A DNA stretch of 64,000 nt from Neelides folsomi (lineage: Eukaryota > Arthropoda > Collembola > Neelipleona > Neelidae). The stretch is from assembly GCA_034687125.1 (NCBI GenBank), contig JAQGBZ010000130.1, positions 1-64,000 of the forward strand. The letters are read 5' to 3'. The stretch's first letter is position 1. The number at the start of each line of letters is the position of its first letter. A model generated the notes under the pieces. The model was not told where the DNA came from and did no database searches. It saw only the letters and a list, made by a program, of their open reading frames with translations. Positions 12,447 through 24,354 of the stretch are shown one piece after another. The position numbers and the translations under genes are program-made.

Positions 12447-15400
12447 ATGGAAAAGTGTTTATTTTGTCAGGAATCAAACAATTTATTATTTTTGAAATCA
12501 ATTGAAGAAAGCAAAACCCTTTCTAATAAATATCCCGAAACTTTAATCGAAATCTTAAATCTTCCAAAGTATAATAACTTTTTAAGTCCAAATAAGCTTT
12601 ACAGAGATCAAATACTTCAATCTTTCTTTTGCTCCTCGTGCTTTGATAAAATTAAGTATATTTCTGATTTATATGCTTCAATTAAATCCTTACAAGAAAA
12701 ACTCTCAATTGAAAAAGAAGAAATAAAAAAGATTTTAGTCAAGACAAATTCATTACAAAATTTAAATATAGAATGCGAAAGATCTAAAAATCTTCGAAAT
12801 TCTATTATAAAAGGTTTGGTCATACAGATTACTAAATTAAAAATAATCTATATAACTAAAAATATAATTTACCAAAAGTTATCTATTAACATATGTTTTA
12901 AAGTAATTTATTATTTAAATACGACCCTTTTATTTGAGAGGTATTAATAATTTCAATATTATTTCATTATTTTTTCTAGAATTGCGAATTGAATCGATAG
13001 ATCAAGATGTTATATTACAAATTTCACCCAGCGATACTTTATTTAATGGTGAATTTAAAATTGAACTCAACGAAGTTAAAGACGATGTTCATAATTCCCT
13101 TCATGAAATATTTGACAATTCGAACGATGAAGGATGTGCTCAGGACATTCAAGCTTCTGATGATGAAACAATCCTGGGAATTGAAAATACTATGAGTGAT
13201 GAAGAGGAAACTGATGCTGAATATGTTCCTTCAATTTCAAATAGTTCTTCATATGGAGAAAATGAATCTTTACCACACGAATCAATTACAACTAATTGTA
13301 AGGCAAATTTCCCCTTGTCATTTAATACTGAATTGAAAAACGAAGCATTGAAACGGACCTGCGAAATTAGAATTAAAAGGCTTGAAGATTATACAAAAGA
13401 AGAATTGAAAACATTGGCAAATCAGCCAGTTCGAAGACCAAGACGAATGTATAGGGGAAAAAGAAATTTTCAAAAATCTTTTATTCTAAAAAGAACTACC
13501 GATATTGAAGTTAACGAACAATTCCAATGCCCTGTTCCTGGTTGTGATATGATATTCAAATTAACTAATAACCCTGTTCCAAAGATCGAAGCACATATAA
13601 GGGAAGTTCATGAAGAATTTGAATTAACCGAAATGATTACGCCATTTGTATGTTCTGTTTGCGGTTCAAAATTCAAACGAAAGGATTATTTGAAATGCCA
13701 TTTTAAAGGGAGGCATCTTATAAAGCCATTTAAATGCGAATACCAAAATTGCGAAGCTGTATATCATAAAATTAGTTTATTAAACAAACACAAGTAAGTT
13801 TTTTATTTTTGCTTAAAATCAGCATTATAAATAATGTGTTTAATTTTTACATATTACTCGTGATTTTGCTTTCAGACTGAATGCCCATGAATTTAAAGAT
13901 ATCGAACCAAATAAAAAAAGTTGTCCTATCGCTGCATGCAATGTTTCCTATCGAGGTGTAAATGCAAGCACAAATATCAAAAAACATTTGAATAAATCAC
14001 ATCCAGATTTTGAATTAAGCCAAAAAATTCAAACTTTTGACTGTGAGTTTTGTGGGAGCCAATTCATGAAAAGAATTGGGTTGAACAAACATGTGGACAA
14101 AATTCATGTGAATAACGCTCATCTTAAATGTGATTTTGAGAATTGTGGAAAATTTTTTTTGAAAAAATCACTTTTAGAAAAGCACAAGTAAGTTGATAAC
14201 GATAACTTAAATTAATTTCCTTGAAAAGACCATTTTTTAAATTGTATCGGTATTAAATCTTATTTCTCTTAATTTCCCTTAAGGTTGGTTGTCCACAATC
14301 CAGATGAAGGAGAAAAAAGTTGCCCTGTCGCTGAATGCAGTATTTCGTATCGAGGTGTAAATGCCACTTATAATATGAAAAAACATTTGAAGAAATCGCA
14401 TCCAGACTTTGAATCAAATGAAGTGATTCATACTTTTGATTGTGAGATTTGTGGAGCTGAATTCTTGAGCCAGTGGCGATTAGACAAACACGTGTATACA
14501 AAACATGTGAATAACGATCATCTTAAATGTAATTTTGGGAATTGTGAAAAAACTTTTATGAAAAAATCACAATTAGAAAGTCACAAGTAATTATTAAAAA
14601 AATTTATCCACTGATAATAATTTAATTTTGGGGCAAAGCTAATATTTAACTATTTTTTTAATTAGGTAATTGTATTACGATTTCAATTTGTTTTTGTATA
14701 TACTTATTGATTTATTAATATTTCTCATTATTTTTCTTTTATAGATTGATGACCCATAGTCCAATTGAATCAATGGTTAAAAGATGTCCTGTCCCCGAAT
14801 GTAACGTTTCGTATCGAAGTATACACGCTAAATACCTTATCAAAACACATCTCATAAAATCTCATTCAGACTTTAAATTAACAAAAGAATTTCTTACATT
14901 TGAGTGTGAGACATGTGGAAGTCATTTCATGCGTCGAAGCATGTTGAACAAACACGTTAATGCAAAGCATGTGAATAAAGCGAACCTCACGTGTGATTTT
15001 GAAAATTGTGAAAAATTTTTTAATAGGAAATCACATTTAGAAAATCACAAGTAATTTTTTTTAAAAATGTGTATATCAGAGTTTTAGTGTTATTTACAAA
15101 TACCAAATAAATTTATGATGAGATTTGATCAATATAATATTTCAATTTTTCTTATTTTAGACGCTCGCACACAGGAGAAAGAAAATTTCTTTGTCATTTA
15201 TGTCCAGCATCATTTACCAGTTCCAGTTTCCTCGCCTACCATATTCGAAAGCATAATGGAATATCTGTAAAATGTTCAATTTGCGAAAAACAGTTTGGTA
15301 AATGACTTTACAATTATTTAATTTTTAACTCGTTAATTCTATTTTACATTACCAATTTAAAATTTTTTTTAAATTATTGAATTATATATTAAGAGGGGTG

Positions 15401-16472
15401 AGCGGGAGAGACCGGGCGGAGCGATAGTCCGCCAAAGAACCGGAGTGTTTGGACGGTGGGAGAGATGGGGGGACAGAGCTTTGGCTCACCTTAACTTTAC
15501 GACCCTTCGGTGTCGGAGAGGAGATTCGGACGTTGGACGTCCAATGAAGAGAGAGAGGAGGAGTGAATCCTCATTGGCCCGATGAGGCTTATGTTGGCCG
15601 AGGCGGGTTCGCGAGCGCGGACGTTGGCGAGCGGCTCTTCGGCCCGACAGATCTTCAGAGTCTTAGGAGGGGGGGTTTGGGGAGTGGGGATGGGGAATCA
15701 GGATTTGCAATGGGGAGATCTTGGACCGCCTGGGCTGTATGGTCGGGCGTGTTCGGGACTCTTCGGAGCGGTTGGAGTGGAGTGTGTCGCTGAAGATGTT
15801 GTCGGCTCGAAGTCGTAGGGCAGAGTGAGGGTTTTTGAAAGGCGAGGCCTCCGCCTCGTCCTCTCGCGGGATTTAGTGCTCCGCGGCCCCTTTAATATTA
15901 TTTATCAGTTTATAAATTAGTTTTAAAATTAAAATATAACATTTGTCAATGTTTAATCAAATATTTTTTTTAGCAAATCCGATTAATTTGAGACTCCACG
16001 TAAACCAAATACACTTGAGTCTTTCTAATTTTTTATGTGAATTTTGTTCAAATGGATTTTCGACAATTGGAATGCTGAACCGCCACGTTAAAAACGTCCA
16101 TTCAACCATGTCATTTTTTTGTACATTTGAGGGATGTGGAAAATCATTTAAATCAAAAGCTCTTTTAAAGACGCATTCCAATGTGCATTCTGATTCAAAA
16201 AAATTTATTTGCCCACATTGCCACAAAGCTTTTAAAACTAAAAGTCGTTTACGTCGTCACTTGCCTATTCATGGGGAAGATAAACCTCATAAATGTCCGA
16301 AATGTGATAAAACAGTAAGTTCTATTTTTTAATTACCATTTGTTTGAATTTTATAAAAATGTTTTGTTTATAGTTTTCTGTACGGAATTATCTGTATATT
16401 CACTTAAGATCGCATATTCCAAATTTCTACAAAAATCAAAAATTAAAGAAATTAAATGAAGAAACTGAGTGA
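12447..16472 (+). CDS. ZAD/C2H2 zinc-finger protein, about 18 fingers, 8 exons
   Basis: The exons are 12447-12813, 12980-13793, 13876-14187, 14284-14586, 14745-15050, 15161-15297, 15974-16314 and 16374-16472 (TGA). Phases agree at every join. Exon 1 has paired cysteines (CLFC near the start, CSSC ~residue 64) typical of the arthropod ZAD dimerisation domain, then a coiled stretch. Exon 2 has an acidic linker, a basic patch (RRPRRMYRGKRN) and three fingers. Exons 3, 4 and 5 are copies of one three-finger module: CPxAxCxxSYRG...H, then FxCExCGxxF...H, then LxCxFxNCxKxF...HK. Each module is bounded by phase-2 introns that split the last Lys codon. Exons 6-8 add six fingers, two of them split by introns. 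It is probably a nuclear DNA-binding regulator; the target is unknown. A GC-rich insertion lies in intron 6. Confidence 0.88.
15393..15891. mobile_element. GC-rich insertion flanked by TTAA
   Basis: About 500 bp of strikingly GC-rich DNA sits inside the AT-rich intron 6 of the zinc-finger gene. It is flanked by TTAA at 15389-15392 and 15892-15895, and the ends weakly mirror each other (GAGGGGTGAGC versus AGGGGCCGCGG). TTAA duplication is typical of piggyBac-type insertion, but no transposase is present. Two overlapping open frames (15563-15818) are by-products of GC richness. The origin is unknown: a non-autonomous element or captured foreign DNA. Confidence 0.6.
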
Positions 16473-16563
16473 AAGCAGTGACGTTCCGAGGTATGGTTCG
16501 GTCCGGAGGCAAGATTGGGCCCTTATGAGGGTTAAAAATTTCGCCATAGTATTTAAAAGACTT

Positions 16564-16890
16564 ATGCCCGACGTTAACAAACTTTTTAAGTAGAGATTAA
16601 ACTAATCAGAGATTAGGCCAACTAGCATTCTCATTGGCTTTTTCTTCCATTAGCCCCTCCTTCTTTTCCCGAAATTAGAATTTTTTCTCAACGCCGGCTT
16701 GTATTTTACTACGTTGATTAAATATTAATACTAGAAATTCGACGGATCAAATTTTAATCAACGTTTTAACTCAATCTGCAGTTTTATACCAAAATACAAG
16801 CCAATGGAAGAAGAAGTCAATGAGAATGCTAGTTGGCCTAATCTCTGATTAGTTTAATCTCTACTTAAAAAGTTTGGTAACGTCGGGCAT
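16564..16890. mobile_element. MITE with long (~75-90 bp) terminal inverted repeats
   Basis: The left arm starts ATGCCCGACGTTAACAAACT, and the right arm is its near-perfect complement ending at 16890. Arms match over at least 75 bp through GAGATTAGGCCAACTAGC. The inside is also largely self-complementary. There is no coding capacity. A TA-like duplication is possible at the borders but not certain. Confidence 0.8.
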
Positions 16891-17959
16891 TACATGAGCA
16901 AAATAAGGAAATGAAACCGCGGGCCGAATCAATTGCTAAATTCAATTAAATCATAATATTAACGATTTATCTCCTATAAATGTATGGACAATTACCGCTG
17001 AAGTTCTGATTCAATTCTTAATAAAAATTAGAAGGGGTGTAAGAAAATTGAAAATGTATTTAATCTTTAATCATGAATTAATAGGTAGTTTATTTTAACC
17101 TTAATTAATAAATAAACTGGCCAAATAAAAGAAACTGTCCAATAACAAAAAAAAGTGAAGAAAACGGAAAAATGGTTGAACGGAACTGCTTAAGTTTTAA
17201 TGCATAATAGAAAAATCTTTAGTGCATGAAATAACCAATTGGTAAGTTCGCCAAGTGGGGAGCAGGGAGCAACTTTTTGAGTGGGGAGCGGGTAGCAAGT
17301 TAGGTAGCAAAAATAAATAGTTTTATTGGGGCGCTTTACAAAAATAAAGTTCTTGATACTTTCCCTTAGCTTTAATTGGTCATTCAAGGATTCATCAAAA
17401 CTAATTTGATTTATGTATAACCTTAAAAATTATTTGAAAATTGAACAATTAAAATAAAAATTTAAGAATTATAATGTGCATACATGTAAAATAAAAAATT
17501 GAAATCGAATAATATTTACCTACATATTTTATTAATTTAGGTACTATACATTACTTTATACAACAATTATTTATTTATATAAAGTGACTATATATAACAT
17601 ACGGTAAGCAGGGCATATAGTTAAATGTGCTACGTATAAATAAAATGAATTTAACTTATTATTTGCTGATTGCTATCTAATATTTATATTATAATTATTA
17701 GGCTGACCTAATAATTGTTGAATTTCGAAACATTTTTGATTAATTAAATTGGGTAATTACCCAATTTAGTCGAACACTCTTCAATTCAAAAACTAGATAT
17801 ACGGTACATTATTTACCATAGATACAAGTACACTGCACTTTGTATTTAAAGACAATGTTTGTCTTTCCATAGTTGTGTAAATATACCTTTATATCATTTT
17901 ATAAGTGAATTAAAATCAGTTTTACTTTTCATTCGTTTCGAAATAAAATTGATAATAAA
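16891..17959. other. intergenic, upstream of first Gr gene
   Basis: No gene seen. Two adjacent palindromes lie at 17694-17715 (ATTATTAGGCTGACCTAATAAT is its full length, split by a 4-base loop) and 17746-17767 (AAATTGGGTAA and its complement). They might be a scrap of a small transposon or a regulatory site. Confidence 0.4.
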
Positions 17960-19277
17960 ATGTTACATAAAAAATCATTTTTGCTTTTACAAATTCACAT
18001 TAAAATTCTTTCGAAATTAGGAATTATTCCAGTTGATATAATTAAATCGAAAGAATTCGATTTAAGCTTAATGGTTTATAGTAAAAATAAGATCAAATTA
18101 TTTTATTGGATTTTTCAAATAATGTATAATGTAATTATTGTTATTTATTTAATATATGAATTATTAGTTATAAAATTAAATAGCAAAACAAATTTTAATA
18201 TTGAATTTGCATTTCATATCGCAATCTTATCAATTTATCTTACAAGTTTTTTGTTAAGCATTCATATAACGTTAAATTATAATCAATTTATTAACATTTT
18301 AAATCTATTCTCTCTAAGTTTAACAAAACCAAGTAAGTACAAAATTTTAAAATAATCTATAATAATTATTTAACAAAAATCTTATATTTTATAATCAATT
18401 TTTTCAATAAAATTATATTCTAAGTTTATCATTTATTATGTTTTAAGATACGAGTTATAAAATGAGCATAGAAGAACTATATTGTACTACAATCACGCCA
18501 TGGGCTTATATATTTCTTTCAGTTGTTTTTATATTGTGTTGCTTCAATCCAAATTATTCATTTTATTTTGACTTTGGTCTTGGAAATTCAAAACTGTTCA
18601 TTTACAGATTTTTTCCACATGTTTTACAAGCGTTTTCTTTATATCACATTATTGTAAACACAGTTATTCTAGCAGTTCCTTGTGAAATGCTTACAGCAAC
18701 TTCAATTAATAATTCTATTTCTCGACTAAAGTAAGTAAAAAACAAATTATGAGAAACATTTAAACAAAGGAAACAAGTTAAATTTTATTACATTTACTTT
18801 AATCAAATTACTTCAAACTCATTGAGAGCTTTAATTGAAAAAAGAAAAATTTATTTAGTACTGCAATTATTATTGAAAAATTACAACGAATGCTTGGAAC
18901 TTCTTTACCCAATAACCAATTTTTTAGGCATATCTTTAACATTAATTGGATTTTATGGACTTGTATATCATCATATTAATTCATCGTGGATCGATAAAGG
19001 AATATATTTTTCATTAGCCATGGCGCCTCCACCTTTGTTATTTTTATCACATTATAAATGGTCAAAAAATTATTCAGAATCTAGCAATTTCATAAATTTA
19101 AAATATTGCGAAAATTTGAAAGGAAATGATTTTTTAAAATTGTATTTTGACTATAGGTGTTTAAGACCCTTACGAATTAATATATTGAGTTTATATACAA
19201 TTAAAACTAATACAGCTGTGAATCTTTTATTTTTAACAATTTATTTTACAATAAGATTTCTACTCTTATTTAAATGA
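17960..19277 (+). CDS. gustatory-receptor-family (7TM chemoreceptor) protein, 3 exons
   Basis: The exons are 17960-18332, 18448-18730 and 18827-19277. They join in phase (1, then 2) to give 368 residues. Strongly hydrophobic segments are spread through the length: MYNVIIVIYLIYELLV, LSIYLTSFLLSIHI, WAYIFLSVVFILCC, FFPHVLQAFSLYHIIVN, LGISLTLIGFYGLVYH and a last one, VNLLFLTIYFTIRFLLLF. Length, seven-segment layout and the phase-1/phase-2 intron pattern match the neighbouring receptors. The usual Gr C-terminal TYxxxxxQ motif is not evident, so it is a divergent member. It is expected to be a ligand-gated cation channel in taste or contact-sensory neurons; the ligand is unknown. The third-exon acceptor has a poor pyrimidine tract and is the least certain join. 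Confidence 0.75.
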
Positions 19278-19854
19278 TTGCTTTGCATTAATTCCGATCT
19301 CTTAGGCTGAATTCAAATTCTCATTTTTCACAATAATAATTTACAGTGAGTGCTTTATAATGTTGTTAATAAAGTGATCTAAATTAGTTAAACTCTAAAA
19401 AGCAAAAACTTCATTAACTATAAAATAATTTAATATTCTAACAATAACTAGATTAACACTTTTAGGAAAATTCTATTTGTCTACCAAACATATCCTCCAT
19501 CAAAATGAGAACCTATGTACTCTATGTATTTACAATTACATGTAAATAACATAAATTACTTAATTACCCATTGATCAGAGTAAATACTAAATAATATTTT
19601 GTGAATTGGATAGTCAAATTACTAAATAAACAAATTCATAGTGTAAATAATCGATCGTTTCTTTTACATTCCACCATTTTTAATATATTTAGTATTGGCC
19701 AATGGGTCAAATTGAATTTATATAAAGTCTTTAAACAATTCAGCTAAGCTTTCAGACTTTCAGTCAACCTTTAAATTTCAAAAAATAAGAAATGAAAAAT
19801 TGACTTTAATTCAAATTTTATGAGACAATTGAATTCAATTTGTATTTATTGAAA
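19278..19854. other. intergenic between two Gr genes
   Basis: AT-rich spacer. Apart from a possible core promoter near 19720-19764, nothing is seen. Confidence 0.4.
19720..19764 (+). promoter_or_regulatory. possible core promoter of the second Gr gene
   Basis: A TATATAAAG box at 19720-19728 is followed by TTCAGA (19751) and TCAGT (19760-19764), the arthropod initiator word. The first ATG is at 19855. Motif-based only. Confidence 0.35.
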
Positions 19855-21418
19855 ATGGAATTAAATGAATCATTAAAACATTTTATCTTTTTTCTCAAAA
19901 ACATTGAAAAATATTATATGTTTAAATTTCGTTATGTTATATCTCAAACACAAAATCCCATCCAGTTAGTTCTAAGCCCCATGAAAATTCTAATTTGCTC
20001 TTTTTATAAAACGTTCATCATTTTTCATGCACTATTTTTGTACACGCGAATTTACAATGCATTAACAATTGAAGATAAACAAAATCAATTTTTTCAAATT
20101 TTGATTTTAATCATCATTGCAATAATTTACACAAATATGGCTGTCCTTATATATTTGCACGCTACATACCCAAATGACTTTGTTTATTTAATAAATGAAC
20201 TCATTAAAATGAGTTCCACTTTTAAAGGTAATTTACTCTATTGTAAAATCATTTTTGAATTATGGACTATTCATTAAACAATGTAAATACCAGTGGTAAT
20301 TTGTTATTTCTTTTATTGATTGTGAGTTTTGTGGTTGTACTGATAATAGGAATAAATTGCTAGCAACTTTAAATAAACTTAAAACAATTAGCAAATTAGA
20401 CATCAAAAATTAATTAAAATCCAATTTAATAATTAATCATTTTCATACAGAATCAACACTTTTCGGGAATTTTTTAAAAGCTATTTCTGTAATAACTCTT
20501 GTGTTTCAAATTGGTTTACTTTCACATTACATTGCTAATCCAACAAATGACATTTACTTTTATTCACTGGTTCCAGTTCAATCAAGAAATCCCCTATGGT
20601 TTTCAATATTTTTCATTTTTGAATTTATGAAAGCTTTTATTACGCACAGTAATGGATTTGTATTTTTGTGGATCAATGGACTTATTTATTATGTTTCATT
20701 TGCTCAATTGAAAAAACTCAAGTAATGGGAAAATTTTTAAATTTCCTTGAATAATATCATTGACATAAATACATACATTATATCATATAATTATGTGTAC
20801 AGTACTGTACAAGAGGATCTTGAGGATTGCTAAAACATAATAAAAATATATTTAAAAATAAAACGTTGAAATACAAATAATTAGATTTAATTTACTTTTA
20901 TATTTAGGAACATTGGCGGTCAAATTGATTTTAAAATATTAAAAAATATTAAAATTGAATATTCTTCAATTTTACTCAGATTGCGTCTTTACAATCTGGC
21001 TTACATGATGTTTCATATTGTCACGGGCCTTGGAGTTTTCATTTTCAGTGTTGTAGCGGGATTTGCAACTTTCGCTTATTTTGGTACAATTTCATTTAAC
21101 GAATATATCATTTTCCCATTGTTGTTCATTTCTGGAGGAGTTGGAGCGTTGTTTGTCAATTTACCTGCGTGCTTTGTTGAACGAAAGTCAAGGAAAATCC
21201 TCAACGCGCCTTTGTTTATTACCGAAATGCAGGAAAATATGGAAATGAAGAAACGAAGGGTTAAATTGCATTTTAAAACTATTGGCCTCAGTATCGGATC
21301 TTTTTATATTTTAGAATGGATTACTATCATGAAATATTATTACATCATTTTACAATTTATTTTCAATTTGCTTATTATGAATAGGAATTTAAAGGAATAC
21401 AATAACTATGCAATATAA
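19855..21418 (+). CDS. gustatory-receptor-family 7TM chemoreceptor, 3 exons
   Basis: The exons are 19855-20227, 20451-20721 and 20908-21418. Introns are phase 1 and phase 2, and the protein is 384 residues. I chose the ATG at 19855 because it follows the promoter-like motifs and is the first in-frame ATG. The distinctive stretch SHYIANPTNDIYFYSLVPVQ at the start of exon 2 is shared with the receptor at 45070-46277, as is the C-terminal FNLLIMNRN. The two are therefore paralogues. Exon 1 is 373 coding bases in both, and also in the gene at 17960. Transmembrane segments are evident (ILILIIIAIIYTNMAVLIYL, VTGLGVFIFSVVAGFATFAY, FPLLFISGGVGALFVNL). A poly(A) signal lies near 21500. It is likely a sensory-neuron membrane receptor; the ligand is unknown. 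Confidence 0.8.
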
Positions 21419-21808
21419 TAACATGTAATGCATCTGTTAATTTAAATATAGTACTATACCTTATCAATTTATAGAAATGCGATATAAGTAATTTTTATTA
21501 AATAAAATATATTATTATTTTTATTATTGTAAATTAAAGTGTAAATGCATTGTAAATAAACTATTAATTGACGCGGTTTATAAATGTGGTATTATTTATT
21601 CTCTTATATAAATTCACATAGAATCCACGTATACAATCCAATTAGAAAGGAACAACCATACAAATTTCCGGTATAAAAGGTTAAAAGAGTTAAAAGTGTA
21701 CTTATACAAGTATTTGGAAAAGAAGGTCGGGAAATGAGAAGAAGGAATTTAAAAGGCATTATTGAGGTTAATTCGGTTTATTTATAAGAAGCGGGGCAGA
21801 GGAGGAAT
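21419..21808. other. intergenic between convergent genes
   Basis: Holds the 3' UTRs of the plus-strand Gr gene and the minus-strand tetraspan gene. No other feature seen. Confidence 0.4.
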
Positions 21809-24354
21809 TCACGCTTTGCCTTTTTCCTCATCCTCCTCATCGTCCTGTTTCTTGAAGTCTTCTGGGTCAGGTTCAGAGCCGCAGTTGATGGCAATTATTC
21901 CGAAGAAAAGGGCAAGTCCAGAAATCCAAGCACTGTAATACGCCCACCCCAATTCCCAATCCTGACGTCCTTCTATTAACAAATTATGTTATTTAAATTT
22001 AAATTCATATTTTCAATTATCGTTCAACCATCAAATTACAAAGCCAACAGTACATTTCAACATGATAACTTTAATTATTATTTAAATTGTATTTATATTT
22101 ATTAAATATATAATAATCGGATCTTACTCTTTTTCGGGAGAGAGTCGAAGCATGAAGCGTACATTACAACTGTTGCGAGGATAAGAACCACTGTAATTCA
22201 AAATAAATTAGTAATTATTAAAATTATTTTTAATTAAGGTATGGTTAATGTTCATATAATAGTTAAAGTGTACAATTATAGAATTGGTTTTAAAAAATAC
22301 CGGCTGCTCCCAAGAAGTAAGTTGCCTTTTTGAAACAAGCCGTTTTCCAGAAAGGATCGCTGTCATCGCTCTTTAATCCAAGAACAGCCCAGAAAGTTCC
22401 AATAGCAGTCATGATCAGAGACCCAATTATGAAATAAGCTCCAACAATTGTATAAACTAAAAATTATCAAATGTTACTTGAACTTAATACAAAATCCCAA
22501 AATTATAATATATTTAAATTACATAAAATGATACATAATTTATGTCAATGAGGATTTAAAATGATGAAAAATCTTAAGTTGTTTTTAAACATACATTGAA
22601 AGTTGGTGTCAATTCTGTGACATTTTTCCGCATCTTCTCCGCTGTCTTCTTTTGATTCTTTAGATGACGAATCTTTTTTGCCTTCTTTCTCTTCAGAGGA
22701 CGACGATGATTTGGAGTCTTTTCCGTCTTGTTCAGAAGAGGAGGAAGATGATGAAGAATCTGCGGGTTTCTCTGTCACGTCATGCTTTTTTCTTGATTTT
22801 TTACTCGGCTTTTCCTCTGGCTTTGGCGTTGTGGTCGTCGTGGTGGTTGTTGTTTCTTCAGAAGATGAGGAATCGGATTCGCCATCAGGAGAATCCGTTG
22901 GTTTGTTCACAATATAGGGAACGGGAGTTCCATCGCCCTCACAGTACACGAACAGCCCTGAGATTAATTAATTTATGTAATCTGGCACTGCCTATGTAAT
23001 TAGCTATCAGAAGAGAGTAAAAATAGTGAAATGGATTTAAAATGTGTTAAAACAAACCTTGCCGGTATCCTTTGGACCCGAAAACCCATTCGGTAGAGAA
23101 AATCCCCATAATGAGGAGAGTGATGGCGAGGATGCATCCTAGTAAAGCGAATGACTATAAGAAGTCAACAACAATGAGAAAATATTTAACAAAATTCCAA
23201 TCAAAATCCCAACTATTAAAATAAAAATTAAACTTAGATAATCATATAATTACATCCAGTTTTTTTATTACATTGAGTATAAAAATAAAATACAATGTAT
23301 GTTTCGTATGGTGTTATAAAGATATACCGAATAAATATATCCAATACAATTACCTAAAGAGTAAATTTATTTTTCTCTATAATTTCCAAACTATTATAAT
23401 TGTAAGCATATTCACAGTTTTATTCAGTTGTATTAATTAAAAATACCTATATCAAGAATGATTTTTAATGAATTTAATTAAACAATTTAGAAACTTAAAT
23501 GTTAATAAATCAAAGTAGCAAAACTTATATTATCTGAATATCTATTACATAATTTTCTAATCAATGAGTAAATATAGGAAATTGTGGGTTCTTGTTGGTT
23601 TATGTAAAAAAGATTGTGATTTGCAAACCTTTGAGTTTTGAAGGCAGGAAATCGTCATTGTGGCTGATTCGACGGTCGCTGTATTCCTTCTGGTTAATAT
23701 TGACTCGTAATTGGTGTTCCTCTCATCAGGCGAGACACCCGGGCATTCCCTAAAAATGAACAAGGATTTTGCAAATTGTCCCTCTCCTTCAATCCACTTG
23801 AGGACGTGGATTCCTTTGATCCATATGGAACTCTTGAACAACTCCTTTAATCTACTTGCTCTGTCTCTTCCTTTGGGAAGGCGTTCGTTCTATTTTCATC
23901 ATTCGGTTATTTTGAGAGACGGCCAGATCCCTTGTTTTTCCACACGTTTCATAAGATGCCTTCGGTGAGAGACTCAAGTTTGCAAATCCTCTGCGAAACT
24001 TTGTGGAATGGAAACGCCAACGGGGCCATTTGAAACTCTGGCTTTTCTCCTTCACTGCAAAATCTCGTTTCTTACCCATTTCATTTATTAAAGAAATGCG
24101 AGATAGGAAAAATAAAGCTTTATAGCTTTACTATCGATATATGATTTTTCTTTTTCTTTTTCTTTTTCTTTTTCTTTTTCTTTTCTACTATACATTGAGC
24201 GTTGAATTGTTTAGGGAGAGTTAAAAATATTTTGTACATACTAAACAACATAGTTTAATTTTTTAATACACTTATTTAAATAAATAAATATTTAAATTAA
24301 ACAAGGTGTAAATCAAATAGGAAAATAAACTGTTACCTGTGTGTTTAACGTCAT
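21809..24354 (-). CDS. claudin/PMP22-like four-TM protein with long Ser/Glu-rich first loop, 6 exons
   Basis: The minus-strand exons are 24337-24354 (MTLNTQ), 23058-23154, 22595-22957, 22301-22456, 22128-22190 and 21809-21973 (TGA). The first five join in phase. TM1 is LLGCILAITLLIMGIF. It is followed by W...GLFVYC, the claudin-family W-GLW-C signature. The first loop is enlarged by about 90 residues, rich in Ser, Glu, Lys and Thr (EETTTTTTTTTPKP, then Ser/Asp/Lys runs). TM2 is YFIIGSLIMTAIGTFWAVLG, TM3 YFLGAAVVLILATVVMYA and TM4 WAYYSAWISGLALFFGIIAI. The tail is acidic (QDDEEDEEKGKA). Such proteins sit in the plasma membrane, some at cell junctions. The last join is off by one base: exon 5 ends in phase 1 but exon 6 reads in phase 0. 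Either an A was added in a five-A run or the true splice is unusual. First and last joins need transcript support. Confidence 0.75.
24145..24185. repeat. (TTTTTC)n microsatellite
   Basis: About six to seven copies of TTTTTC in tandem inside the first intron of the tetraspan gene. Length is likely variable between individuals. Confidence 0.95.

Noticed and set aside
15563-15818. Two overlapping open frames rich in Gly/Arg/Ser
   Set aside because: They lie in the GC-rich insert, where stops are rare by composition. No family resemblance and no start context.
17190-17387. Minus frame with GGGGAGC-type repeated words
   Set aside because: Short, no start support, low complexity.
23557-24079. Short frames on both strands in the tetraspan intron
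   Set aside because: Mutually overlapping, no family match, and the GT-AG join across this intron is in phase.
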